From Dactylorhiza incarnata (Eukaryota > Streptophyta > Magnoliopsida > Asparagales > Orchidaceae), in the NCBI GenBank assembly GCA_033032865.1, contig JAWHQI010000040.1, positions 10,337,001 through 10,401,000 on the forward strand: a DNA stretch of 64,000 nt. The letters are read 5' to 3'. The position numbers and the translations under genes were made by a program. Position 1 is the stretch's first letter; every line of letters starts with the position of its first letter. Positions 1 through 10,072 of this stretch are shown piece after piece. Below the pieces are notes generated by a model. It was given only the letters and a program-made list of their open reading frames with translations. It was not told the DNA's origin and searched no databases.

Positions 1-980
1 ACTAGTCCACCGAGAAAATAAATGCAATTACAGCGGAAATACTTGATTTAGTTCACTTAAGGTCCTACATGCACGTGATGACATGACATAAGGTAAATGA
101 TATGCACATATCTAGGCGTAGTATAAGTATAGAAAATATCTTTTAGGAGACTTTAAAGATAAGGATTTCAATAAAAGGTATGCAATGTGGATGAAAGAAA
201 AGCCATTTTATAACTATAATGCACCTAGACATAAATCATTCCCAGAGAGCAAGATACGAGATCTAAAAAGTGTTGGATCGGTCGGCGCCCTTAGAGGGGG
301 GGGGGGGGGGGTGAATAAGGGTTTTCAAAAAGTTTAATATTTATTTGGAAAACATAGAAATATAGCAAGATTAAAACAGTAAGAAGTTATGTAAAACAAA
401 AAGAGGAGACATGCTTTATTAATATCAAATAATGTTTTACAAAACTTGATTCCAGTGACGCTAGAAATCGGAGGCGACTAATAAAAATCCTTTTTGTTTT
501 CTATACCGACTCGTATCCCCACGAACCGGTTGGCTTTAGCCGATCTCTCCCCAGATACGGCCTCAAGCCGCTCTAGCCAATCTATCCCCAGAAAGGCCTC
601 GAGCACCCCCTAGACCTAGCCTAGATCTAGTCGCCAACACGAGGCGATTTTCAGCCCCAAGTCCTACCCCTGACCTAGTCGCCAACACGAGGCGATTTCA
701 CTACCGTTTACAGAAAAGATATGAAATGAAAAGACAATAATATAAAAACTCCCTCTATGTGGATCTTTTGGAGAAGTCGATGAAGGCCCGCAGAGTATGA
801 TTGTAGTCGATGCGGCCTTTCGTCACGATGATGACGCGTGTTGAAATCTTCTCCACGGATCTCCTTAAGGCTTTATGGAATTGTGGGTGTATCGCTCTGA
901 ATCTTCCTCTCTCTGCTGTGACACGAAGCTCTGGAGTTTGGGATTGGAGGAGGATGAAGAATTCGGAGCCAAAGCATTCA

Positions 981-987
981 ATTTATA
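981..987 (-). promoter_or_regulatory. TATA box of solo LTR
   Basis: The minus strand reads CTATAAATTG here, 9 bp downstream of the palindromic array, the expected place for a core promoter between U3 and R. Confidence 0.55.
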
Positions 988-995
988 GCCTTCAC

Positions 996-1219
996 GCTAC
1001 CGCCGGCGCTAGCGCTACCGCCGGTGCTAGCCTGGATTAGGAATGATCTTGCGCGGCCGAATCTCCCATCCGTGGAAACAATTTGCTCTATGCCTCTTGT
1101 GCGCCATGCTACCGCCAGCGCTAGTAGCTACCGCCGGGCGCTAGCTCCTTCTAAATATGCCGCCGGAATCAAGCTAATCAACGCTATCGCCGGGCGCTAT
1201 CGCTACCGCCGGCGATAGT
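996..1219. repeat. Palindromic array GCTACCGCC/GGCGCTAGC
   Basis: At least six near-palindromic copies of an 18-bp core (GCTACCGCC joined to GGCGCTAGC) lie in three pairs at 996-1032, 1108-1145 and 1183-1219. Copies vary (GGCGATAGC, GGTGCTAGC, GGGCGCTAG) while remaining largely self-complementary. The array lies in U3 of the solo LTR. Confidence 0.8.
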
Positions 1220-2225
1220 GAGCTTGTTCGAATTTTGGCTTCAATTTTGGGGGCAGTCATCAAGAGTTCTCCTTGAGTCATATGGACTATGTAAACCTGC
1301 ACACTTGAACACACAAGATCAAATACACATAGGATTTTTTATTCTCAAACCTAGGAGATGCGGAAGACCATGTTCCAACAAAAAGTAGTAGCAATTAACT
1401 GACAAGTAAGCTATAAAGTATCAAAAGGGCACAACGGGCGTCAACAACCTGACACTAACCCGTTGGCTCCAAACTAGCATGTCTGAACACAAGAAGAAAC
1501 TAACCACAACTACCTCGGAGCAGTGGGGTAAAACAGCAACTAAATCTCCCGAAGACTCCGGGCTACACCACTAGCAGCTAAGGCTCTGAACCTGAGGCAT
1601 TCAATAAAACAAAGAACGCCTCAGCAAGGAATTACAAGTGGAATAAAACAAGCAGAAAAGTAAATAAGGCATAAGGGGGAACCAAGCCAAGCCAGATTTA
1701 CCGAAAGAGAAGCTCTAAACAAAGAACTAAGCAAAGCACCGAGTGCACCAATATCTTAAAGAGGAACAAGGATGGTTCAATTATCTTGTAAATTTTATTC
1801 ATGAGACTGATCAGCTCAAATTAAACGGGAGCGGTTACTTACCTCCGCCACCCAAAGCCCAAAAACGGGTGGGGGTTTCACTATCCCCAACCACCCAAAC
1901 ACGGCCCACAGGATCGCAGGCCAAGCCTGCGGTTCACCACTAAACTATCCACCGTACAAGGCTACAACAATTCCCCACTGTCCCCCAAACACGACTACCG
2001 TGCAAGGCTAAAGACAATGGTTCTTATTAATTAATCTCTTTAATTAGGCATGGGACAAAGCCCGATAAAAACAATCACCAGGATACCCTAAGGATAGAGT
2101 CACAATTGAAGTAAACATTTCCTAAAAACTATTCATAAGAGAAGACAAAAGTTATTTAACCACAACGGGTACGAGATTTTGAAGAGGAGAAGAAATCATA
2201 GGCATAACTCAAGTACTAAGAAGTA

Positions 2226-2560
2226 GAGGGCATTTCTCGGGAACCCAAGGGCAATATACAAGGGGTTTCTAGAGAAGTCAAGGACAAAGAACAAGAGGTT
2301 CTAGAGAGATCCAAGGACAGGGACAAACATTTCTCGAGAAATCCCCAACATGAACTATGATTTCTCAAGAAATTACGAGGCAGGGATCAAGGATTTCTCG
2401 AGAGATTAAAAGCAGGGTCTAGGATTTCTCGAGAAATTAAAAGCAGGGACATGGATTTCTCGAGAGATCAGAAGCAGGGACAGGGGTTTCTCGAAAGAGT
2501 AAAAGTCAGGGATCAAAAGCTTCTTGAGATAGTAAAGGATGTACAAGAAGCTTTCGAGAA
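2226..2560. repeat. Tandem array with TTTCTCGAGAAA palindrome
   Basis: About ten degenerate copies of a 30-35 bp unit (pattern GGATTTCTCGAGAAATTAAA then AGCAGGGACA) lie in the chromovirus-like LTR. The core ATTTCTCGAGAAAT is a perfect 14-bp palindrome in the best copies; others differ at one or two bases. The same core recurs at 6200-6540 in an unrelated Sirevirus LTR. Confidence 0.8.
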
Positions 2561-2978
2561 ACAAGCCAAGACACAGCAAGAACACAAAACCATAAAAAAT
2601 AGTGCTTTAAGGAAACAACAAGAAGGAGGGGATATCCACTTGCCTTAAACCTTGATAAACTCGAAGACCTCCGCTCCAAAAGCTATGGATCGGCCAAGAA
2701 CTCACCCAAGCACGAATCCTGAAACTGTTCGGATCAAAAAGAGGGGTTTGGTTACTACCACGAACTCTAAAAATCCACGAAATAGGAAAAGCTTACCACT
2801 AGAACGAAGATATCGCCGAGAGCTTTCCAAATCTACTCTCCAAACATGATTCCGACTACTACAGCCCTCGAATCGCCGGCCGGAAGCTCCACGACACGCC
2901 GCTCTCGCTCTCTCGCCCGATAGAACCCTGGTCGGCCGAAATGGGAAGGGGATGAAATGATAAAACCTAAGCTTAATG

Positions 2979-2984
2979 TATATA
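2979..2984 (-). promoter_or_regulatory. TATA-like element of chromovirus-like LTR
   Basis: TATATA lies about 17 bp downstream (minus strand) of the 3001-3205 palindromic array. Its placement matches the other LTRs of the window. Confidence 0.4.
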
Positions 2985-3000
2985 TTTTAAGCCTCCAGGA

Positions 3001-3205
3001 GTTCGTCGAACTCAGTCAGCCGTTCGTCGAACGCAGCTCCTCTGTCGTTCGTCGAATGCAGCTCCCCTGTCGTTCGTCGAACGCAGCTCCCCTGCCATTC
3101 GTCGAACGCAGCCCCTCTGCCGTTCATCGAGCGTAGCCCCTCTGTCGTTCGTCGAACGTAGCTCCTTTGCCATTCGTCGAACGCAGATCCTGTTCAGGTC
3201 GCCGA
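3001..3205. repeat. Palindromic array CGTTCGTCGAACG
   Basis: About eight copies of a 26-bp unit have the core CGTTCGTCGAACG, a perfect palindrome around one central base, followed by CAGCTCCCCTG. Variants such as TCATCGAGCG and ATTCGTCGAATG keep part of the symmetry. It lies in U3, 390-590 bp from the LTR start. Confidence 0.8.
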
Positions 3206-3593
3206 ACACAGAGCCATGGAATTATAATGAATGCAATAATTACATTAATAATCTCCCATACTATTTAAACTACGACGACGACTAAATCACCTCAGACTTC
3301 TACGAAAATTGCCCCTAAACTGAAAGTCGGGGCTACGAATCCAACGACGAAGTCAGAATTCAATTCCGACGAGCCAAACTTTAGATTGAAATTCCCGAAG
3401 CTAAATCTCAATAGTTACTCAAAATCTTCTCTACAACTCGAAACGACGCGAAATCTCGCACGCTCGATCTAAATTACATACTTTAAATAAGATAAGGCCC
3501 AAAACTAAACCTGACGAGTTGACGTAACGCCCAAATGCCAAAATTACGTCACAGCAGCCACGTAAATAATTAACGAAAATCAGGGGCGTTACA

Positions 3594-5930
3594 ATTTCTC
3601 CCTGTCAGCACAAGATTTCAACTCTTTTCGATTGCTCCTGGTCTCAGAGCTAAGATAGGCATCGACAGTGAGCTTGAAAGGTTAGGTCTGAGCGATCTTT
3701 CAGATGATTTTCAAAACCTATTCTATCTCCTAGATGCTACCAGGTTATCTTTCATTTTAGAACATCCTTGTTGAATTTTGTTCAGAGAAGTTGAAGAGTT
3801 ATTTATCAATGTGAAAGTGGTAAAGGAAGGAAAGATGTTAATATCTTTTGTGGAAAATCTGAAGATCAAGATTTCAACCAAATCTCTAACCAAATATCCG
3901 AGGCTACCAGTTATAGACTCTGAAGATGATCTAGATGAGCTTGATTGGGCTAGAACTATGACATTTTGTGGCTTAGATAAGGCTGATACATGTGTTAGAA
4001 GACAAAGGTTGAATGGTGTTGGAAAGCTGCTGGTGGACATTGTTTCTAAGGTCCTTCTCTGCAAAACAGGAAGTTTAGGATATGTCTCTGAAGATGTTTT
4101 TTGTCTGATGATTGCAGTGGTGACCAGGAAGAAATGTGACTAGGCCACTCTTCTTCTTTCTAAAATTATAGCAAGTCTACTTGCTCCAAACTATGCAAGG
4201 ATACTTACTTTATTTTTGAATCAGTTTAACCCTACCATGTTTGACATGTCCAAGGGTGTGGTCATTCATCATCTGAAGAAGCTAAAAGTCTCCACAATTC
4301 AAAGGTGGGACATCAGGATAACAAAGCCAGTCAATGCAGGTGCAAATTCTCAGGGGGAGCCTCTCCCCTCTATCACTTCTAAGGATCATAATGTGACTCC
4401 AGCTCCAGCTCCTCTTTCTGATACTCCTCTTCTAGATGCTACTTCAATTCCAGCTTAGCCACCAGTTCAACATCAAGATCCAGTTCTACCACAGTTGTCA
4501 GTTCCTTAAGAACCTCTTCAATCTGCATAACCATTTCAACCTCCTATTCTAGTTGTTGTTCTATCTCCTCTTCCTCCTCCAGATGTTAATATTGAAAATG
4601 TTCAGGCAGGTTCTGTAGCTACCACAATTGCAGAAATAGTTAGTGATATTCAAAAGGATGATATGACAGAGCACAGTCCCAGTGGCCATATGGCAGGGTC
4701 TGGTGTAGATTTTGATTTTTCCAATGAAACTGATGATATGTCAGTTCATGGATTATCTCCTCCCCCAGCACATGTTAAGGGGGAGAAAGAGTTCTTTTTG
4801 GAAGCAAACAAGGAAGCTCAAGGAGAACTAATTTGTGAGGAAGGTGATATGGTTAAAGTTTCTTCTCCAAAAGTTATAAGTTCTGTGATTCTTGAAGTAT
4901 TACCTGATGATTTCAGATCTGTTGTTACCCCTCCACCTCCTTCTCCACCTTTGTTTGAAGAAGATTCTATTCTTGGTATGATTGAGCTGTTGCTCAAGAA
5001 GTAGAGTGCAAAGTTTGAAAATTCAATTCAGGAAGTTCATACTAGAATCTCTATTGTTGAAAAATAAATGAATAGAAGCCTAGCTAAAATTAAAGTCAAT
5101 ACAGACAAAATCAAAGAGCTTGTAATTCAAGGTGGACAAGCCATAGACCATACAATTGAGGGTGTAGCAAGGGTGTTGGAAGAAACTATTTAGGTCAGAA
5201 AAACTCAAGAATCTATGGCATCAAAAGCAGAAGAAATTTCTTTCAAAATTATTGATGAGGTTGGTATGTTCAAGGAATCTGTAATCCAAACCCTTACTGT
5301 AAAAGTCAGAAAGGGGGAGGATAAGATGACAGAGCTTTTGGATCATTCATTGTCTGAACTTCAAAGGAGCTTAGGAATTCAGAATGAACAATATTCTTCT
5401 GGTGTCCTAAGGCAGGTTGCAGATATCAATGCTCACACTACAAAGACTAGTATGTGGATACACAATGAAATTTTTCCAGATTTTGCTATACAACCTCAGT
5501 TTTCACCTAGACCTGAAGAGTAATCTGAATATGAAGCTCCTGCTCAAATTCAGTCTAAGGTGCCTGGTTCAAGGAAAAGGAAGTATGGAGAAGGGCCATT
5601 TGCTAGTAGGTCTGTCCCTGGGTCAAGCTCTAGAAAGGCAGTTTCTACTGAAGATGTTCCAGAGGTGTGAAGTTCAGTTTCAAAAATAATTATTCTTGAC
5701 TCATTCAAGCTATTGGATGAAGGTGGTATGAAAGTTTCAGACTATTTCAGCACATCTGAATGAAAAATTATGAGATAAGCATGACAAAGCGAAGAATACA
5801 TTACAAGTCTTATGGTTATAACAATCCTACAGCTCTAGCCCCTCCTCCAAAATACCATCCTAAGCCATATGCTTATTTTGCAAGACAAGAATAGAAGAAA
5901 AGAGGCAATGCCGCTATTTTTACTGAAATT
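3594..5930 (+). pseudogene. Decayed Sirevirus env-like ORF
   Basis: A series of plus-strand open stretches (3778-4143, 4216-4458, 4663-5004, 5215-5523 and a tail to about 5920) reads as one protein broken by stops and a few shifts. Visible parts are an N-terminal globular segment, a Pro/Ser-rich acidic middle (about 4340-4990), a Lys/Glu-rich likely coiled coil (about 5010-5450) and a basic tail. Sireviruses typically carry such a fast-evolving env-like ORF between pol and the 3' LTR, and a Sirevirus-type LTR follows. Most stops look like CAG-to-TAG or CAA-to-TAA changes. No gag or pol is present, so this is a 5'-truncated copy. I infer env-like from position and composition; sequence similarity is weak. 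Confidence 0.55.
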
Positions 5931-6135
5931 GAAGTGGTTTCATCGATCGCCATTCGTCGATCGTTGTTCTACGAATTCAAGTAGTTTCGTCGATCGTTGT
6001 TTTACTGAAATTGAAGTGGTTTCGTCGATCGTCGTTCGACGAATTGAAGTAGTTTCGTCGATTGCTGTTTTACTGAAGTTGAAGTGGTTTTGTTGATCGC
6101 CATTCGTCGATTGCCATTTGACGAACTGAAGTGAT
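5931..6135. repeat. Array of TCGTCGATCG-type palindromes
   Basis: Repeated blocks of the pattern ACTGAAATTGAAGTGGTTTC followed by GTCGATCG and TTCGACGA cover about 200 bp. The cores are self-complementary (for example CGTCGATCG and CGTCGTTCGACG). They follow directly on the end of the env-like ORF, upstream of the LTR promoter. Confidence 0.7.
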
Positions 6136-6199
6136 TTCTTTGAGCTCAATTCGATGAGTTTTCCTTGGCCAATGAATTGACTCTGCTCTATTTTGTTTC

Positions 6200-6540
6200 T
6201 CAAATTCCTTTCTCGAGAAATCCTTTTCTATCCTTTATTTCAAGTTTCTAAAGGTTTCTCGGCAAGACTTGAGTTTCTCGAGAATTCAAAATAGTCTCTC
6301 GAGAAATATGTCTGTCTCTCGAAAAGTCTTTCTCGTCTGCCAGTGAAGTTATTCTAAAGGTTGTTTTTATTGAGAAGCCAATTGTTCTCGAGAAGTCCAT
6401 CCATCTCTCGAGAAATCATGTATCTCTCGAGAAGTTTATCTCTATCTCCCGTAAATCCTTCTATGTATTTTCTCGAAGTAGAAGTTGCTATTTCTCGAGA
6501 AGTTCCTTGTTCTTGAGAAATTGTGTTTTCGTTCTTTAAG
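6200..6540. repeat. Array with TTTCTCGAGAAAT palindromes
   Basis: About ten copies of the TCTCGAGAA core occur with irregular 25-45 bp spacing. It is the same motif as at 2226-2560 but with different spacer sequence. It lies 110 bp upstream of the TATA box of this LTR. Confidence 0.7.
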
Positions 6541-6650
6541 TAATTTTCTGTCCATTTGTCGGGATGTAAATTCCTTCTATCTGATGTGACGGCTCATATG
6601 ATTTCGTTTAAGGTTAATCCTACCTTAATTCATGCCGTTAAGACTATGGA

Positions 6651-6658
6651 TATATAAG
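6651..6658 (+). promoter_or_regulatory. TATA box of Sirevirus LTR
   Basis: TATATAAGG is followed by an AT-rich leader with AACCCTAATTCTC, typical of a plant core promoter and transcription start region. Confidence 0.6.
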
Positions 6659-7015
6659 GCTCTCATTTAAGGATTAATCATTGATATTCAATCATTCTTA
6701 TCTTAACCCTAATTCTCTATTCGATCCAAAAAGAATGAGAAAGTGCAGCCTCCTGTCGCCAATGCTGGAGATCGAGCTACTATTCTGAATCAATTGTCTC
6801 CAGTGGAAGAAAAGGTTCGATTGATCATTTCTCCATCCTCTGCTGTATCTATTGGATCAAGTCGAATCGAAGAAGGTCAGATCTGAGTTATTTTTAATTC
6901 TTCCTCATCGACATCAAGTCAAAGCTATTCAAGTCTCTAGAAGGAAGAAGATCTCTCAGGGTTTTCAGATCTGTGTATGTATTGATAAGTATTGTATCAA
7001 TCTCAATTTACATTT

Positions 7016-7190
7016 GATTGTAGGAGAAGTTTTCTTCGAGTTGTAGGAGAGGTTTGTCTCCGAGTTGTAGGAGAGGTTTATCTCCGAGTTGTAAGAGAGG
7101 TTTTCTATGAGTTTGTAGGAGATTTGTCTCCGAGATTGTAGGAGTGTTGACTCCGAGATTGTAGGATCATTCTTGATCCGAGTTATTGTG
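7016..7190. repeat. R/U5 tandem repeat, about 27 bp
   Basis: Six or so copies of the pattern TTGTAGGAGAGGTTT then GTCTCCGAG lie between the TATA box and the LTR 3' end. Later copies shorten to about 22 bp. Confidence 0.7.
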
Positions 7191-8676
7191 AAGTAGTCAT
7201 GTCTAGCTGTGGTGCTAGATTGGTGAGGCCGGCAAGTGGAGTAAGCAAGAACGGGGAACTACTATAAATTTCTTGTGTCATCTGTGATTGTGATTTACTT
7301 TCTGTGCGTTCTATTTCATCAAGTTTTTAATTCTGCAAAAGTCATTGTTATCACCTATTCACCCCCCTCTAGGTGATTTAGGTTGGCAACTAGATACTTC
7401 AAAAACAATGCTCAAATCCCTCCAAAGTTGAATCTGAAAGGGTTTCCGCAAGGATTTCCGCACGGATTCCCACCACCTCTGTTTGCCCGGAAGTCAGCAA
7501 CCTTCCCCTTTCAGTCAGATTGCTCATCTCCAAGCGGTCTCCAATTTGTGCGACCGCCCAGATCGCCTACCCCCTCTCAAGAAGTTCATCCAAGGAATTG
7601 GCGGTTAGGTCCCTATAGGATCGCCAGATCGCGCGGTGTAGGGTTTTCATTCTTTTTTGTTATTAACACCCCTCATCTCTGCCATGGTTCTCCTGTACCC
7701 CGCGCAACCCGTAATTTTTGTATCTGCCCATTTGGGTATCCTCTCCGTCTATTGATGAGATAAATTCGCGCTGCGCAAAATTAAAATATTATCCACGTAT
7801 AATTCGATAAGGCAAGTGTACCTATCGCTTTATAGTATAGGATTTAGAAAATCAAGTGTCGTATTTTTCCGGGCTTGTTGAGTACTTCTACTCACAAAGA
7901 AGAGCTATTATTTTATCGATCGAAAGTTGGGTTTGTTTTGGAAAAACAATTTGGAGAAAATTAACTACGAAGAAAGATTATGATTAAAAGGATTAGCACC
8001 TGGTCTTGAATCCCTTTGGAATAAAATATAATTTTATAAAAGATGAAACCGCAAACTTTTATTGAAATACCCTCGACCGTGGAGGTTCCCAAAATATGGT
8101 AGAGCCTCTCTCGAGAGAACTACCACCTAACCTTAGGTTGATCGATTAAGACCCCTCGGCCAGTCGAAACCCCCTAAGCTTGCTTTAAGCGGTGAACCCC
8201 ACTATTGGATTTTACTCCAATCCGAAAGATTTGTGTCACCCTCTCTCGAGGAATGCATACAACTCTTTTTATCTTTGAGTGATCTCCTAGTTCGCATGGA
8301 TCTCTCGATCACTAGCAAACGAATCATAGATTGAAAGTCATATTCCGGACATATGAAATCAAAACAAAATAATTCAAAGATAAATCGAAGATAAACAAAA
8401 CGAGAGTTTGCTAATTAGAAAGATTCAAAACATATTTTATTTTATTCCAAAGTTCATCATGACCAAGTGCTAAAGGAAATTTAGCTACTCATCATAGTGA
8501 TGGGAATACAAGTAGAAGAGGAAAAAGACATGATTAAGAAAACAACAATACTTGAATTAAAATAGCAATAATAAAAACTTACAACTTTAGGAAAAAGTAG
8601 CTAGAACATAAAAACAGTAAACTAAAGCTGAAATTAAGCTCCAAAATTGCACACCCCGACTTCTGGAGATTGCTGC

Positions 8677-8685
8677 CTTTTATAG
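8677..8685 (-). promoter_or_regulatory. TATA box of Athila-like solo LTR
   Basis: The minus strand reads CTATAAAAGG, about 15 bp downstream of the hairpin array at 8701-9172. Confidence 0.6.
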
Positions 8686-8700
8686 ATGAAAAAACGGGGA

Positions 8701-9172
8701 GTCACGCCCTTGGTCACGCCCGTGACCAAGGGCGTGTAAGCTGCGTAATTACTGTCATGAAAGCCCGGGACGTTGGGGAAGAGGAACCGCCAAAAATGAA
8801 TTGCACGACGGGTCACGGCCTCAGTCACGCCCGTGACCAAGGGCGTGTCTTGAACGGGTCTGGAAACGGCGGGAAACGCCGCGATCTGGAGTTAATCTGG
8901 CGGTTGCAGAAAAGTCACGGCCTCGGTCACGCCCGTGACCGAGGGCGTGTAAGCTAGAAACGGCGGGAGTTGATTGCTGGCTGAAATGAATGCAATCCGG
9001 GCGGGTCACGCCCGTGACTTTAAGGTCACGCCCTCAGTCACGCCCGTGACAGAGGGCGTGTAATTTTAATCTGACGTGGTGGCTGACTTCTTTCAACTGG
9101 AATGCGCGGGGCTGGATCACGGCCGTGACAAAATGTCACGCCCTAGGTCACGCCCGTGATCGAGGGCGTGTA
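8701..9172. repeat. Hairpin array ACGCCCTTGGTCACG/CGTGACCAAGGGCGT
   Basis: Five hairpins are spaced roughly 100-130 bp apart. Each has two arms of about 15 bp around a CC centre. The first (about 8705-8737) is a perfect inverted repeat. Others change both arms together, such as CCTCGGTCACG facing CGTGACCGAGG. The interspersed unit also includes lone GTCACGCCCGTGAC copies. Confidence 0.85.
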
Positions 9173-9368
9173 CTTTGCGATTTCGGCAGAAATACTGCAA
9201 ATATTCTCCTGATTAGTCATATGAGCTTGAAATTGCTATTGGCAGCCCAAATTACCTGAAAATACAAAAATAAGATGAATTAGTGATAAATTAACTAAAA
9301 CTAAATTAAATTAAATTAATTATAAATAAAATATTATGTGAAAATAACTATAAATATAGCATCATCAT

Positions 9369-9378
9369 CTATAAATAG
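9369..9378 (+). promoter_or_regulatory. TATA box, first Tat LTR promoter copy
   Basis: CTATAAATAG begins right after the solo LTR. Its upstream half now lies 1.6 kb away at 7752. Confidence 0.5.
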
Positions 9379-9739
9379 AGGGGTAGGGGTACCTGAAAAG
9401 GGATTTTTGGCTTCGAGCCTCCAACTTGCAACCTGTGCAAGCGGTCTCGATTTTTGTCACCTTTTCTACCTCTCACCCTCACCTATTTTAGACCCCTCCT
9501 GTAACCTCTTTTGAGATCAATTGAAATAGTTTTTTCCCTTAGAGATCTCTTGTCTGACATCCTCCATCCTAAGTAACTTGCACTCCGCAGTATCCCCCCA
9601 TCTCCTCTAAGTGTGAGATTTGGAGGTGCAATTTTTGTGCCAACAGAACGATGTTAACACCCCTTATCTCTGCCCTGGTTCTCAAGTACCCTGGCTAGCC
9701 CATAATTTTTGGATCTGCCTATTTGGGCAGCCTCCACAT

Positions 9740-9749
9740 CTATAAATAG
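9740..9749 (+). promoter_or_regulatory. TATA box, second Tat LTR promoter copy
   Basis: CTATAAATAGAGGGG follows the CTATTTGGGCAG hairpin. It is the only undamaged core promoter of this 5' LTR. Confidence 0.55.
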
Positions 9750-10072
9750 AGGGGTAGGGGTACCTGAAAAAGGATGTTTTGCTTCGAGACTCCAGCTTGC
9801 AACCTGTGCAAGGGGTCTCAATTTTGTCACCTTTTCTACCTCTCACCCTAACCTATTTTAGACCCCTCCTGTAACCTCTTTTGAGATCAATCGAAGCTGG
9901 TTTTTTCTCTCAGAGATCTCTTGTCTGACATACTACATACCAAGTAACCAACACTCCAAAGTCTCCCCTCATCTCCTCTAAGTGTTAGTTTTGGAGGTAC
10001 AATTTTTGTGCCAACAGAACGAACATACGACCTTCAGATAGGAGAGTATAGGAAAAATCAGCGAAAAACAAG

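Larger units (their letters stand above)
271..1380 (-). mobile_element. Sirevirus-type solo LTR
   Basis: A 1110-bp element starts TGTTGGATCGG and ends CATGTTCCAACA on the plus strand, so it has TG...CA ends. It is flanked by perfect 5-bp duplications AAAAG (266-270 and 1381-1385). On the minus strand it starts TGTTGGAACATGG, a usual Sirevirus LTR start. It has the 16-G run followed by TGAATAAG at 296-311 that also occurs near the 3' ends of the other Sirevirus LTRs here. A palindromic array (996-1219) sits 9 bp upstream of a minus-strand TATA box (981-987). No internal region is present, so this is a product of LTR-LTR recombination. Confidence 0.85.
1..3593 (-). mobile_element. Ty3/gypsy chromovirus-like LTR, partial
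   Basis: The right edge reads, on the minus strand, a gypsy-type LTR start (TGTAACGCCCCTG) at 3593. It is preceded by a short purine-rich stretch at 3594-3606 that could be a polypurine tract. The LTR therefore runs leftward from 3593 and its end is outside the window. It contains two palindromic arrays (2226-2560 and 3001-3205) and a TATA-like element at 2979-2984. A Sirevirus solo LTR is nested at 271-1380. The internal region that should lie to the right is missing: a plus-strand Sirevirus fragment starts almost at once. The chromovirus (Del/Tekay) assignment rests on the TGTAAC start and the long LTR, so it is tentative. Confidence 0.5.
6140..7397 (+). mobile_element. Sirevirus-type 3' LTR, boundaries approximate
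   Basis: The region has Sirevirus LTR layout in plus orientation: a palindromic array (6200-6540), a TATA box at 6651, R/U5 tandem repeats (7016-7190) and, near 7350-7375, the run CACCCCCCTCTAGGTGA that mirrors the G-run of the minus-strand LTRs. A clear TGTTGG start and polypurine tract were not found, so the left end is uncertain. The right end is also uncertain because the Tat-like LTR follows without a visible target duplication. Confidence 0.55.
7753..9367 (-). mobile_element. Athila-like solo LTR in a TATA box
   Basis: A 1615-bp element starts TGATGAGATAAATTCG and ends AGCATCATCA. It is flanked by perfect 5-bp duplications TCTAT (7748-7752 and 9368-9372). The duplicated bases include the first bases of the host LTR's CTATAAATAG, so the insertion split that promoter. 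The motif GGCAAGTGTACCTATCGC and the GAGTACTTCTACTCAC block resemble the ends of the Athila-type LTRs at 46908 onward. A minus-strand TATA box lies at 8677-8685 with the hairpin array directly upstream. Confidence 0.8.
7398..10018 (+). mobile_element. Tat-like Ty3/gypsy 5' LTR, interrupted
   Basis: This is the upstream LTR of the broken gag-pol at 10073. It ends in GTGCCAACA at 10018. The promoter-proximal part (CTGCC(T/C)ATTTGGG, TATA box, pyrimidine-rich leader, GTGCCAACAG) is present twice. Copy one is 7662-7752 plus 9373-9656, copy two is 9655-10021. An Athila-like solo LTR (7753-9367) sits inside copy one. A GCCCGTTTGGGCAG hairpin before TATA recurs in the LTR at 29160-30044, linking the two families. 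The left border is not resolved. Confidence 0.5.

Noticed and set aside
5931..6540. Minus-strand frame 5940-6203 as a gene
   Set aside because: It is the reverse reading of the TCGTCGATCG array and has no independent support.
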